Shown here: positions 28,528 through 38,613 of the stretch, in pieces
Layout of the letters: the number at the start of each line of letters is the position of its first letter
How positions within the stretch are numbered: position 1 is the stretch's first letter
Assembly: GCA_013215385.1 (NCBI GenBank)
Contig: JABSOY010000009.1
Span: 62,001 to 126,000, forward strand
From: Colwellia sp.
GTDB taxonomy: Bacteria; Pseudomonadota; Gammaproteobacteria; Enterobacterales; Alteromonadaceae
Length of the DNA stretch: 64,000 nt
Direction of reading: 5' to 3'
Notes under the pieces: generated by a model
Told to the model about the DNA's origin: nothing
The model's input: the letters and a program-made list of their open reading frames with translations, nothing else
The model's database searches: none
Translations under genes and position numbers: made by a program

Positions 28528-29387
28528 GTACGATAGAAAAAGCGCTAGCAAAGCAGAAATTGGCTAATCAACAGCTTAACCACAGCGTGCAAGATGATGT
28601 TGTCGAGAAAGCACCGTCAATAACCATCGAAAACACTTTATCCAATACAAATAATGACGTATTACAGCTAGATAAAGCTGAGTTAGAAAGACGTGGTTTT
28701 TTAATTGACAACGGTACACGAAAAAGTATTAAGGATGAGTTTCGTCAAATAAAACGTAAACTTATTGCTAATGCTTTTGGCCCTGCATCAAAAACACTCA
28801 AACATAGTAATTTAGTGATGGTTAGTAGTTCTAAGCCGAACGAAGGCAAAACTTTTATTTCGATCAATCTAGCGTTAAGTATTGCCTTAGAGCAAGATAA
28901 AACCGTGCTACTTATTGATGCCGATGTATTACGTCCTAGTATTAATAGAGAATTAGGCTTTGGACCTGTTCCTGGATTAGTTGAATATTTACTCGGTAAG
29001 AAAAATGACATTTCTGAAATATTGTACAGTACCAATATTGATAAATTAAAGATTATACCTGCCGGCGAACCTCATCATTTATCAAATGAGTTGTTAGCTA
29101 GTGATAGGATGGAAGCTTTAGCAAAAGAATTAGCTGAGCGATACCCCGACCGTATAGTAATTTTTGATTGCCCTCCTTTAATAGGTGTCAGCGAAACCTT
29201 AGTACTCGCCAATTTAATGGGCCAAGCTCTGGTTGTTATTGAAGAATCAAAAACTCAGTTAGCTGATATAAAAACAGCCACTGAAAACCTCAATGAAGAT
29301 TTAGCACTCGGTTTAGTGTTAAATAAAGCAATCAGATCTCACAAGGATATGTATGGCTATTACGGTTATGGATACGGCACTAAATAA
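28524..29387 (+). CDS. XrtA-associated tyrosine autokinase (BY-kinase)
   Basis: A 287-residue cytoplasmic ATPase/kinase. Walker A SSKPNEGKT (~110), Walker A' VLLIDADVLRP and Walker B RIVIFDCPP are visible. The C-terminus is a tyrosine cluster (MYGYYGYGYGTK), the usual autophosphorylation tail. It partners with the Wzz-like protein to control polymerisation and export by phosphorylation cycles. The following gene starts inside the codons for the tyrosine tail. Confidence 0.93.
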   Translation: MSTIEKALAKQKLANQQLNHSVQDDVVEKAPSITIENTLSNTNNDVLQLDKAELERRGFLIDNGTRKSIKDEFRQIKRKLIANAFGPASKTLKHSNLVMVSSSKPNEGKTFISINLALSIALEQDKTVLLIDADVLRPSINRELGFGPVPGLVEYLLGKKNDISEILYSTNIDKLKIIPAGEPHHLSNELLASDRMEALAKELAERYPDRIVIFDCPPLIGVSETLVLANLMGQALVVIEESKTQLADIKTATENLNEDLALGLVLNKAIRSHKDMYGYYGYGYGTK

Positions 29388-30951
29388 AAAAACCTTAGCC
29401 GTTGCAATCTTTGCTATTTTATCTGCAAATACTTATGCTGGCGAATGGCAATTTCAGCCTAAATTTATTATTGATGAAACATACTCAGATAATGTTAACT
29501 TATCCTTGAGTGACGAAACATCAAGTTTAGTTAGCCAAACAGGTATTGAATTAGAAACTGTTTTTTCGTCGAAAAAACTAGAGTTTTCTTTATCTTCAAG
29601 CAGTGTATACGCTATGTATAGTCATGATCATGATACTGATGATGACTTTCACACTTTAGAAAGTGATTTCAGATTGAAACTTGCTCCTAATGGTCTTGCT
29701 TTAGTTGGCAGTGCGACTATATCTAATCAATCGAGAAATTTTTCAAGTAATGCTTTAGCTGATATTGTCTCGGGTGATACCGTAAGAATTGAGAGCTATG
29801 CTAGCGGTTTAGAGTACAAAATTAATAATCGTGATTTTATTGTCGATTCTGCGATTCAATACCGAACAGTTAAGTCTGAAGATAAAATTGGTGAGCAGGA
29901 AGGTTTCGGGCTAAGTTTATCGACTAAAAATGGTAGTTCGGCAAGGCATATATACTGGGAAGGTACATCAGAATTTACTGACTTTACCAACCAAGGTCGT
30001 GATGGAAAGTTCTTTAAAGGTGAGATTAAAGTCGGTTTAATCACCAATTATAAATTCACTCCTTTTTTGCGTTATTATGATGAAACTAACGAAGGGGATC
30101 TTACTAATAATAGTTCGTCTCTCGAATCAGACTCCTATGGCGGTGGTTTACGCTGGTTAATATCACCTAAATTACTTATTGATGTATCTTACAATACACC
30201 GACAGGTGCTCAACTCGATATTGATGGTAAAGAACAAGAAGATTATACAGCGGCTTCAATTCGTTGGGAGCCAAGTCAAAGAACACAGTTAACAATTGAT
30301 TATGGACAGCGATTTTATGGTGAAAGTTACGGTCTTGACTTTACCCATAAGAATAAACGTTTAACCAATAAAATCACCTACGCTGAAGACGTTAGAGCAT
30401 TTACGCGTAATAATTATGAGAGTGTTGCTCTAGGCGCTTTTTGGTGTCCTCAAGGGGAGATAATTGATACCTCTTCTTGTTTTGTAAACAATGACGATAA
30501 TATTAACTTTGACAATTATCAGCTTATTAATCTACGCGACTTTATTTTAGTGGAAGATCTAGATATGTCATTAAACAAAGAGTTGAAATGGTCGTCAGAC
30601 TTAGCGCTTTCGCGTACTACATTTAATATTTCGCTTTCTCGTTTAGACCGTGAAAATTTAAATACTCGTGTCAAAGATGAAAACCAACGTGCATCGTTTT
30701 CTATTAAGCGTAAGGTTAGCGGTAAGTCAAATATTCGCTTAAATATGGAGTATACCGACACCCATCATTCACTTGAACAAGAAAATGAACGTAGAGACCG
30801 CTACCGTCGTTATAGCCTTGAGTATGATAAGTCATTAAACAGTAAGCTAACAGTTACCTTAGGCCTTAGCCACCTTAATAGAAGCTCAACAACACAATCG
30901 TTTAATTATGAGGAAGACAGAGTCTACCTTAAAGTAAGTAAAGGTTTTTAG
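29353..30951 (+). CDS. PEP-CTERM system-associated outer-membrane protein (TIGR03016-like beta-barrel)
   Basis: A 532-residue protein with a signal peptide (KKTLAVAIFAILSANTYAG) and a beta-rich body of alternating aromatic strands (EFSLSSSSVYAMY, PFLRYYDETNEGD, DVSYNTPTGAQLD), ending in a strand with C-terminal Phe (DRVYLKVSKGF), as in outer-membrane barrels. The start at 29353 is supported by AAGGA at 29343-29347 and overlaps the kinase gene by 35 bases; the ATG at 29368 lacks a ribosome-binding site. Its position between kinase and ATPase matches the conserved exosortase A core cluster. Confidence 0.88.
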   Translation: MAITVMDTALNKKTLAVAIFAILSANTYAGEWQFQPKFIIDETYSDNVNLSLSDETSSLVSQTGIELETVFSSKKLEFSLSSSSVYAMYSHDHDTDDDFHTLESDFRLKLAPNGLALVGSATISNQSRNFSSNALADIVSGDTVRIESYASGLEYKINNRDFIVDSAIQYRTVKSEDKIGEQEGFGLSLSTKNGSSARHIYWEGTSEFTDFTNQGRDGKFFKGEIKVGLITNYKFTPFLRYYDETNEGDLTNNSSSLESDSYGGGLRWLISPKLLIDVSYNTPTGAQLDIDGKEQEDYTAASIRWEPSQRTQLTIDYGQRFYGESYGLDFTHKNKRLTNKITYAEDVRAFTRNNYESVALGAFWCPQGEIIDTSSCFVNNDDNINFDNYQLINLRDFILVEDLDMSLNKELKWSSDLALSRTTFNISLSRLDRENLNTRVKDENQRASFSIKRKVSGKSNIRLNMEYTDTHHSLEQENERRDRYRRYSLEYDKSLNSKLTVTLGLSHLNRSSTTQSFNYEEDRVYLKVSKGF

Positions 30952-30955
30952 TAGT

Positions 30956-32002
30956 ATGTATGAAAATTATTATGGTTTTAAAGAACGTCCTTTTCAGCTA
31001 AGTCCTGATCCTCGCTTCTTTTTCGCATCAAGTAACCACCAAAGAGCCATGTCCTACTTACAGTATGGATTAGACCAAGGTGAAGGTTTTATTGTAGTTA
31101 CCGGACCTATCGGCACAGGAAAAACGACAATAGCACGCAATTTACTTAATAACATTGCTGACGATTCTATTGTGGCCGCACAACTTGTTACCACTAAACT
31201 AGAGCCGAAAGAACTACTTGAGTTAGTTGCTTCTGAGTTTAAAATTTCTATTAAAGGCAATAGCAAAGCGGAATTATTACAGGCTATTGAACAATTCCTA
31301 GTTAGTTTAAACCGCCAAGGCAAGCGCGCACTGTTGATTGTCGATGAAGCTCAAAACTTACCGATTGAAACTGTTGAAGAGCTGCGCATGCTTTCTAATT
31401 TTCAACTTGATAATAAGCCGCTTATTCAAAGCTTCTTACTGGGGCAGGAAGAACTTAAAGATATTATTCAAGCACCAAATATGGAACAGTTTCGCCAAAG
31501 AATAATAGCTTCCGCTCACTTAAAACCTTTATCTAGCGAAGAAGTAAAAGAGTATATCAATCATAGGTTACAGCAAGGTGGTTGTACTAAAGAGTCACTT
31601 TTTTCTGATGACGCTTTTCAGCTTATTCACGAAAAAACCTTAGGTGTGCCGCGTAAGATAAATATATTTGTCGACCGTTTATTATTGTTTGGTTTTTTAG
31701 AAGAGCTAACTTGTATTGATGTTGCAGCGATTAATGAAGTCGCAGAAGAAATGCAAGCTGAACTAACCGGCTCACTTCATACAAACCAATTAACCAGTAA
31801 TGAGCCTAGGACTAACAATACACAGCTTGTGGTTAATTCAACTGAAAATGTTGAAAATATGAAAGAAATTTTGCGTGAAGTTGAAGAGATTCTTGAGTCC
31901 TCTATCAAGCAGAAAATTAAAATGGCTCGCTATGTTGATAAATTATTGAAACAAAAAAGTCGATTGTATGCTGAAGCGAATATAGAAGAAGCAAAAGAAT
32001 AG
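30956..32002 (+). CDS. XrtA system-associated ExeA/GspA-like ATPase (TIGR03015 type)
   Basis: A 348-residue AAA ATPase starting MYENYYGFKERPFQLSPDPRFFF, the ExeA family signature. Walker A GPIGTGKTT (~50-58), Walker B ALLIVDEAQNL (~125-135) and sensor segments (QSFLLGQEELKDII, RQRIIASAHL) follow. The C-terminal ~80 residues are a charged helical tail (MKEILREVEEILESSIKQK). It is thought to energise or remodel the envelope assembly, though the mechanism in exosortase loci is not known. A strong terminator follows 18 bases after the stop. Confidence 0.92.
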   Translation: MYENYYGFKERPFQLSPDPRFFFASSNHQRAMSYLQYGLDQGEGFIVVTGPIGTGKTTIARNLLNNIADDSIVAAQLVTTKLEPKELLELVASEFKISIKGNSKAELLQAIEQFLVSLNRQGKRALLIVDEAQNLPIETVEELRMLSNFQLDNKPLIQSFLLGQEELKDIIQAPNMEQFRQRIIASAHLKPLSSEEVKEYINHRLQQGGCTKESLFSDDAFQLIHEKTLGVPRKINIFVDRLLLFGFLEELTCIDVAAINEVAEEMQAELTGSLHTNQLTSNEPRTNNTQLVVNSTENVENMKEILREVEEILESSIKQKIKMARYVDKLLKQKSRLYAEANIEEAKE

Positions 32003-32019
32003 CTGATTGCTAGATAAAT

Positions 32020-32056
32020 GATATTAAAAAGGTTTGAATTAAACCTTTTTAATATC
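32020..32056. terminator. Bidirectional terminator between the ATPase gene and prsR
   Basis: A perfect 16-bp stem (32020-32035 with 32041-32056) around a 5-base loop, rich in A/T runs that give a T-tract on either strand. It sits between convergent genes ending at 32002 and 32071. Confidence 0.92.
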
Positions 32057-32070
32057 GGTTCGAGTAAATA

Positions 32071-33423
32071 CTAAGACTCATTAATCGTTAAAGCATACTT
32101 TTCAATCAATGAATATAATGTCGGCCTTGTTACACCAAGCAGCTCCGACGTTTTAGACATATTCCCTTCCGCTAATGCATAAGCTTTTTGAATCGCTAAT
32201 GATTCAGCCTTTTCACGGACAGTGCGTAAGTTAAGCGATAATTCAAATGCAGTATCGCTATGATCAAAGAAGCCTAAATCAAACGCAGTAACTTGTGTAC
32301 CTGTTGTCATAATTACAGAGCTCTTGACCTTATTTTGTAGCTCACGAATATTACCCGGCCATTTATGCGCCTTAATTGCACTTAAACCGTCTTCAGAAAA
32401 ACTCTTAACGTTCCGCTTATATTCTAACGCATACATCTGTAAAAAGTATTGTGCGAGAATAAGCACATCTTCATCACGATCGCGTAATGGGGGAATATTT
32501 AAAGTTATTTCACTGACACGATAAAATAAATCTTCACGGAAAGTTTTCGCTGCAACCATTTCTTCTAAATTTTGATTCGTTGCACAAACAACCCGAACAT
32601 CAACATGGATTTCTTGTCTTCCGCCAAGACGTTCTATGGTTTTCTCTTGTAAAAAACGTAACAATTTAGCTTGCAAACTAAAGGGCATATCGCCAATTTC
32701 ATCAAGAAATAATGTGCCGCCTTCTGCGCATTCAATTTTTCCCTTAGTGGTTCGATGCGCGCCAGTAAAAGCACCTTTTTCGAAGCCAAATAATTCACTT
32801 TCTAATAAGTTTTCAGGTATTGATGCACAGTTAATCGCAACAAATGGCTTATTACTTCGTTCACTAGCGATATGCACGGCATTGGCTGCGACTTCTTTAC
32901 CTGTACCACTTTCTCCTAATAAGAGGGCGGTAATTTGCGTAGGGGCAATACGCTTAACCATCATACGTAAACGGTCGATTGCTTCGCTATTGCCAATAAT
33001 GCCAATGTCACTACCGGCCACCTCACGCATTTTACGGTTTTCGTTTTCAATAGCGGCTACGCTAAACGCACGTGCCACAATGACATCAATAACGTCAGCA
33101 TCAATAGGTTTTTGGTAAAAATCGTAAGCGCCGGCTGAAATAGCTTTAAGGGCATTAGTACGGTCATCATTACCCGTGATCACAATCACCTTAGTATGAG
33201 GAGCAATTGTTAGTATTTCTTGTAAGGCTAATAGACCTTCGGTGGCATTCGCTTCATCTGGCGGCAAGCCTAGATCAAGGGTAATAACTTTAGGTTCGTG
33301 ACGACGTACGGCAGCAATAGCACTTTCTCGACTATCCGCTAACACCGCGTCATAATCAGACAAACACCACTTTAGTTGTTTTTGTATTCCTTTATCATCA
33401 TCAATGATCAGTAATTTTTCCAT
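32071..33423 (-). CDS. prsR: PEP-CTERM-box response regulator PrsR (sigma-54-dependent NtrC family)
   Basis: A 450-residue activator. Receiver domain: IIDDDKGIQKQL and phospho-acceptor Asp in VITLDLGLPPDE (~51). AAA+ domain with Walker A GESGTGKE, the sigma-54 contact loop GAFTGAH and the Walker B GGTLFLDEIGD. C-terminal Fis-type HTH: MSKTSELLGVTRPTLYSLIEKY. Its partner kinase gene lies 54 bases upstream on the same strand. It should activate RpoN-dependent promoters of PEP-CTERM and polysaccharide genes; I found no clear target box here. Confidence 0.94.
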   Translation of the reverse strand: MEKLLIIDDDKGIQKQLKWCLSDYDAVLADSRESAIAAVRRHEPKVITLDLGLPPDEANATEGLLALQEILTIAPHTKVIVITGNDDRTNALKAISAGAYDFYQKPIDADVIDVIVARAFSVAAIENENRKMREVAGSDIGIIGNSEAIDRLRMMVKRIAPTQITALLLGESGTGKEVAANAVHIASERSNKPFVAINCASIPENLLESELFGFEKGAFTGAHRTTKGKIECAEGGTLFLDEIGDMPFSLQAKLLRFLQEKTIERLGGRQEIHVDVRVVCATNQNLEEMVAAKTFREDLFYRVSEITLNIPPLRDRDEDVLILAQYFLQMYALEYKRNVKSFSEDGLSAIKAHKWPGNIRELQNKVKSSVIMTTGTQVTAFDLGFFDHSDTAFELSLNLRTVREKAESLAIQKAYALAEGNMSKTSELLGVTRPTLYSLIEKYALTINES

Positions 33424-33477
33424 ACTACTAAAACCCTTTCCTTTCTGTGCGATTAATTTTCATTACTTATAGTTAGT

Positions 33478-35514
33478 TTATTCATAGACAGGCTTAATTG
33501 GTAAATCAACAATAAATGTTGTGCCTTGCCCTGCATGGCTTTCAACTTTGATTAAACCAGCAATACTTTCTATAAACTGTTTAGCTTCAAAAACACCAAT
33601 GCCCATTCCAGCATTACCTTTGGTGGTATCGAAGGGTTTAAATAACCTTTTATCGATAAAGTCTTTCGACATTCCGCAGCCATTGTCTTTGATAGTTATT
33701 TCTAGATGCTTGCCTTGTTGAGCAAGGGATACTTTAACCCAACCATCGTTGTTTGTCGCTTCTTGTGCGTTTTGTATCAGGTGATTTAACACTGAATGAA
33801 AAGTTTCGCTATCAATGGCCATTTCACAATCTTTAATCGAATCAAAGGTCACTTGCGGCTGATCAATATTCCGCTGGCGCACAACACTTTCAATTAACTG
33901 AGCAACATTAACCAGTTCGCTTTTAGATTGTGCAGCTTGCTTATTACGTAATTGCGATAAAACTTTAGCCAAACGTTCGGTCGCCGATTCAACCGTCTCA
34001 TAAACATCGGCAACAAATTCTGGGTTATCACCATGCTTTTTAGCATTAGTGGTAATAAGAGCTAATTGCGCTTGCACATTTTTTAGATCATGCACTAAAA
34101 AAGCAGACATACGATTGAAAGCGTCAAACTGTTTAGATTCAGCTAGTTTGTCATTAGCTTCATGCAAGGAAACAAAATTTCCTAATTGCTTGGAAATAGC
34201 CGAAAGTAAATCTCGGTCTTCCCAATTAAGCTGTTTTCCGTCATCTTTTCCTGCCAGTAAAAACATGCCATAAAATGCTTTACCAATAAAAATTGGTACC
34301 ACAAAACGAATGCTTTTTTCATTCAGCATTTTTACGTCTAATGATAATTCGGGGTAAGTTGTCGGTGTTTTACTGTACTCTTCAATATCAATAATCCACC
34401 CTTGCCGCTGACAAAAAAGACTAAACTGTACTAACTGCTCATTAAATGAATCGTCGAACGACATGTTTTCACTATATTGCACACTAAATCGCTGGTCAGT
34501 GACTTTCTTAATAATAGCCCCAGCATGTACCTCAACTTTTGACATCATAATTTGTGTTGCCATTTGATAATAGCTTTCTGCACTGGTGGTTTCTATTTTA
34601 CCGATGAGATTTAACCATTCATCACGGTATTCGTATTTATTAGCAAAGAAGTTCTTAGCAATAAATACTTTTAGTTTTCTTCGTAACGATTCTGTGATCA
34701 GTAAAACCACCAAGACCAAACCACTAAGGACTAAGAAACTAATGCTTACCACACTGCCCCACTCGCCACCGATATAATTAATAACGTAACCAGCAAATGC
34801 CATAACCAACAAATAAACACCAGCAATCATTAACATTGAGCTATAAAAAACCACATGCCGGGAAACAAAAATTCGCACTGAGCCATTGTGAATACGTCGG
34901 GTACTAATTAGCAATAACGGCACAACAACTAAAGAGATAAATCCTCGACTAAACCAAAAATTAAAATCAATTCCACCAACCATTGTTGCTTGGGCATATA
35001 AAACAAAATCAAAAATTGAGACACTGGCTAGCGCAATAACCATTGGCCAAATAGCCCAACGTACCTGGGAATTGGCACTTCGATAGAGCTGTTCGAGGAG
35101 TACTAAGCTCCATAGGTTAAAAACAATAAACAGTAAAAATAGGTATTCATAGGAAAAATTTAGCATGTAGGTGGTAAACCAACAAACGATCATCAACATG
35201 CTCCAAATACTGACATATTGGCGAATATATTTATTGCCCATCATGTCACGAAAGGAACGATGTTCAGTATTACAGAGTAAGATAAGAATTGACCAACAAG
35301 CAATTTTACATGCATCGCTAACCATAACCCATTGCAAACTATAGCCAAGCTCTATTTGTAATGCTGCGACCACATTAGCAACGACGGTAACTAACGTAGA
35401 TATCAATACCCAACGGGCAAGTGTCGTATTATTACGGGCGGCAAAAATGAGTAACGCAAATAAAAGGTATGCGGCACTAGCTAACGAGTAACCGATAAGT
35501 CCAAATGAATCCAT
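33478..35514 (-). CDS. prsK: XrtA/PEP-CTERM system sensor histidine kinase PrsK
   Basis: A 678-residue membrane kinase. Residues 1-~290 hold about eight hydrophobic helices, a long membrane sensor. A GAF-like domain follows (~310-455). The kinase core then has the H-box AFLVHDLKNVQAQL, the N-box-like LNHLIQNAQEAT, G1 IKDNGCGM, the F-box region LFKPFDTTKGNAGMGIG and the G2 box GQGTTFIVDLP. The H-box HDLKN is typical of NtrB-like kinases paired with NtrC-like regulators, in keeping with the adjacent prsR. Confidence 0.93.
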   Translation of the reverse strand: MDSFGLIGYSLASAAYLLFALLIFAARNNTTLARWVLISTLVTVVANVVAALQIELGYSLQWVMVSDACKIACWSILILLCNTEHRSFRDMMGNKYIRQYVSIWSMLMIVCWFTTYMLNFSYEYLFLLFIVFNLWSLVLLEQLYRSANSQVRWAIWPMVIALASVSIFDFVLYAQATMVGGIDFNFWFSRGFISLVVVPLLLISTRRIHNGSVRIFVSRHVVFYSSMLMIAGVYLLVMAFAGYVINYIGGEWGSVVSISFLVLSGLVLVVLLITESLRRKLKVFIAKNFFANKYEYRDEWLNLIGKIETTSAESYYQMATQIMMSKVEVHAGAIIKKVTDQRFSVQYSENMSFDDSFNEQLVQFSLFCQRQGWIIDIEEYSKTPTTYPELSLDVKMLNEKSIRFVVPIFIGKAFYGMFLLAGKDDGKQLNWEDRDLLSAISKQLGNFVSLHEANDKLAESKQFDAFNRMSAFLVHDLKNVQAQLALITTNAKKHGDNPEFVADVYETVESATERLAKVLSQLRNKQAAQSKSELVNVAQLIESVVRQRNIDQPQVTFDSIKDCEMAIDSETFHSVLNHLIQNAQEATNNDGWVKVSLAQQGKHLEITIKDNGCGMSKDFIDKRLFKPFDTTKGNAGMGIGVFEAKQFIESIAGLIKVESHAGQGTTFIVDLPIKPVYE

Positions 35515-35547
35515 AATGTATAGTTAAACTTCTTGTTGAGTTTTTAT

Positions 35548-38500
35548 TTAATTTTGATCTACTATTTTCTCTTGAGTGCTTTTTTGTGTAAATATCTCGG
35601 TTAATACCGGTACTAATAAAAAGCTGGCTATCGCGGAAACACACAAACCTGAAATGATTACAGTACCCAGTGGTTGCCACAAACCGCCACCAAAAATAGT
35701 GAGAGGCAGTAAACCACCAATCGTGGTTAAAGTCGTTAATAATATAGGTGTAAAACGTGTCGCACTAGCATCGAGTATTGCCTGTTTTAAGTTATTTGAT
35801 TCAGCAAAGTTTCGATTAGCAGTATCAATAAGGATAATAGCATTATTGACCACTATACCAAATAAGCTGATCAAACCAATAAATGCCATCATCGAAAATG
35901 ATTGTCCTGTCAAATATAAACCTATCACAGATCCTGCCATTGCAAAGGGTATTGAAGTAAAAATAACCAGTGGCTGTAAAAACGACTTAAACTGCAAGAC
36001 TAAAACGGCAAAAATACCAATAGCGGTTACGAGCATAATTTGTGCTAAACCTGAGAAGTTTTCTTGACGAGACTCTTCTTCGCCACCTAAGGTGTAACTA
36101 ATGCCGTCGGGCATATTATAACTTTCTAAATAGGCGACGACTTTTGCTGTTAGCTCGCTAACGATATGCTTTTTGTCTGCGTCAGCAGAAACTTTCGCCA
36201 TACGTAGTTTTTGATAATGATAAAATTCAGTTCGACCTTTTTGTAATTTAATGTCTATAAATTGATTAAGCGGAATTGCTTCACCTAAACGGTTAGTAAC
36301 ATTGATATCGGCTAAACCGTCAACATCTGGATTTTTTCGACGAACTACAATCGGATAATTTTCACCGTTATCGTCGTTAAAACGCCCGACGGCAGTTCCT
36401 GACAATATAGTCTGTAAGGTGATATCTAAGGTATTAATATCAATATTTGTCAGGCCTGCTTTTTCATAGTTAATATCGAGTAATAATTCAGTATTTGCTT
36501 TACCAATGGGATTATCTAGATTAATAATCCCTTCAGTGCTTGCCATCATCTTCGCCAGATCGTTAGCAACTTTTTCCAAATCAGTTAACGACTCACCCAT
36601 TAAACGGACACTAATCGGTAAGTCAGTTACCGGCCCTTGAGTAAATTCACTAACCGTTATTTTTGCTTGTTGCCATTGACCAAACTCTTGACGAAGTTGA
36701 GTAACAAAATTAGATACTTTTTCTGCATGATATTCTTTTAAAACAACGATAACTTGTCCGTATGTCGCGACACCACGTTTAGGTATTTGGTTGTAATAAA
36801 TTCGTGGGTTAGCGTTACCAACATTAAGAGCAACCTTATAGACTAGCGGATTTTTTTCAATGACCGCTGTCATTTTTTGCATCACATGATCGGTATAAGC
36901 TAATGATGAATTGGCCGGTGTTTCTACATCAATCATGATCATAGGTTTTTCCGCTTTAGGAAAAAGACTCACCCCTACTTTGCCAAATAATGACAACATG
37001 CCCACTAAACAAAGTACGGCAATAGCGATAACAATCCAGCGCGAATTCATAAATTTACTCAACCATTTTGAGTAGACTTTTTCAGCAAATATATTGACGT
37101 AATGTTGTAATGTTTTAATTTTTGGTGTTTTAGTATTACTATGTTTTGAAAAAAACTTACAGGCTAATAAAGGCGTTAATGTTAATGCTATCAATAATGA
37201 AGCGAGTAATACCAAGACCACGGTTACTGGCATAGAACGAACAAAATCACCGGTATTACTGGCTAACATCAGCATAGGTAAAAAGGCTAACATAGTGGTA
37301 ACTGTGCCACTCGTTATCGCCCAACCTACTTTGCTAGTACCTATAGCTGCGGCTTCCTCAAGATTAGTTGTTTTTTTCTTTTCTCGATGAATGCTTTCGG
37401 TAACCACTATGGCATTATCAACCAATAATCCTAGCGCGATAATCAAACCAACAATCGACATTTGTTGTAAGCCAAAACCACTAAAGTCTAACCAGCCAAT
37501 CGCCACTAAAAATGATAATGGAATAACGGCGATTACTACCAAGGATTCTCGTAAACCCAAAAATACTAGTGCCATGATGCCAACAAGCACCAGACCTTGC
37601 CAAAGATTGTCAAAAAAACCATTAACTCTCGACTCAACACTGTCTGATTGTTTAAACAAAACATCTATTTTTATATTGTCAGGTAAGCTTTTTGAAAAAT
37701 TGACAATTTCTTGCTCAATACTTTCAGTCAAGTCAAAAATATTAGTATTAGGACGTTGCTCTATGGTGAGGAAAATAACGGGTTTATTGTCGTAATAAGC
37801 TAAATAATTAGGCTCTAGCCCAGAAAAGTCTATCGTAGCCACATCTTTTAAACGTAAAACAGAGTTTTCATCAGAGCGAATAACCGTTTCAGCTAATTCG
37901 GAAAGTTGTACGAAATTACCACTGGCTTTGACATTAAAACGCCTTGAACTTGCGTCAACGTAACCAGGGGTAATATTTGTTGCTCGCCCCTGTAAGACAA
38001 AATTAATATCGGTAACCGATAAGCCATAATGTTTTAGCAAGGCTAAATTAACATCAACCGCGACTATTTGTTGTGGATATCCCCAAACACCGGCTTTACG
38101 TACATCGTTTATCGCTTCTAAACGTTTTTCTAACTGCTTAGCATGAAACTCCATGGTTTTATAGTCGATCGGCTCGCTCCATAAAGCAAGTTGCATAATA
38201 GCAACACTGGTAGGGGTTGCTTTTAAGACTAATAAATCATGGACACCATCAGGTAAGGTGGGCTTTACCGTTGAAACTGCTTGTTTTACTTTATTGTAAG
38301 AGCCTTCTGGATCGGTACCATACAAGAAAGTAATTTCAATACGGGCACCACCATTTTTAATTTGAGACTCAATTTTCTGAATATTCTCAATATCAGAAAA
38401 CTCTTCTTCTAGTGGATTAACCACCAAGCTTTCAATATCGGTCGGAGAGGCTCCAGGATAGATGACTTCGATTAGCGTGATCGGCATATCGAACTGCGGA

Positions 38501-38610
38501 TCTTCAGATCTAGGCATTTGGAAATATGAAACAATCCCAACAAGTACCAAAAGTACCACGATGGTTAGCGTAAACTGAGCGTTCTTTATCGCGAGTTTAG
38601 GTAACTGCAT
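35548..38610 (-). CDS. RND efflux transporter permease (AcrB/MdtB-like, HAE-1-type)
   Basis: A 1020-residue inner-membrane drug/proton antiporter. The N-terminal helix and first porter domain begin with ITLIEVIYPGASPTDIESLVVNPLEEEFSDIENI. The central membrane domain has VGLIIALGLLVDNAIVVTE with the proton-relay Asp, and the second repeat ends with FIGLISLFGIVVNNAIILID. It forms a two-gene unit with the adaptor gene only 3 bases upstream. No outer-membrane channel gene is adjacent, so a shared TolC is expected. It does not appear linked to the polysaccharide genes. Confidence 0.93.
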   Translation of the reverse strand: MQLPKLAIKNAQFTLTIVVLLVLVGIVSYFQMPRSEDPQFDMPITLIEVIYPGASPTDIESLVVNPLEEEFSDIENIQKIESQIKNGGARIEITFLYGTDPEGSYNKVKQAVSTVKPTLPDGVHDLLVLKATPTSVAIMQLALWSEPIDYKTMEFHAKQLEKRLEAINDVRKAGVWGYPQQIVAVDVNLALLKHYGLSVTDINFVLQGRATNITPGYVDASSRRFNVKASGNFVQLSELAETVIRSDENSVLRLKDVATIDFSGLEPNYLAYYDNKPVIFLTIEQRPNTNIFDLTESIEQEIVNFSKSLPDNIKIDVLFKQSDSVESRVNGFFDNLWQGLVLVGIMALVFLGLRESLVVIAVIPLSFLVAIGWLDFSGFGLQQMSIVGLIIALGLLVDNAIVVTESIHREKKKTTNLEEAAAIGTSKVGWAITSGTVTTMLAFLPMLMLASNTGDFVRSMPVTVVLVLLASLLIALTLTPLLACKFFSKHSNTKTPKIKTLQHYVNIFAEKVYSKWLSKFMNSRWIVIAIAVLCLVGMLSLFGKVGVSLFPKAEKPMIMIDVETPANSSLAYTDHVMQKMTAVIEKNPLVYKVALNVGNANPRIYYNQIPKRGVATYGQVIVVLKEYHAEKVSNFVTQLRQEFGQWQQAKITVSEFTQGPVTDLPISVRLMGESLTDLEKVANDLAKMMASTEGIINLDNPIGKANTELLLDINYEKAGLTNIDINTLDITLQTILSGTAVGRFNDDNGENYPIVVRRKNPDVDGLADINVTNRLGEAIPLNQFIDIKLQKGRTEFYHYQKLRMAKVSADADKKHIVSELTAKVVAYLESYNMPDGISYTLGGEEESRQENFSGLAQIMLVTAIGIFAVLVLQFKSFLQPLVIFTSIPFAMAGSVIGLYLTGQSFSMMAFIGLISLFGIVVNNAIILIDTANRNFAESNNLKQAILDASATRFTPILLTTLTTIGGLLPLTIFGGGLWQPLGTVIISGLCVSAIASFLLVPVLTEIFTQKSTQEKIVDQN

Positions 38611-38613
38611 AAA

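Noticed and set aside
35576-37795. Long plus-strand frames opposite the RND permease
   Set aside because: They are shadows of the minus-strand permease gene, lack ribosome-binding sites and show no domain.
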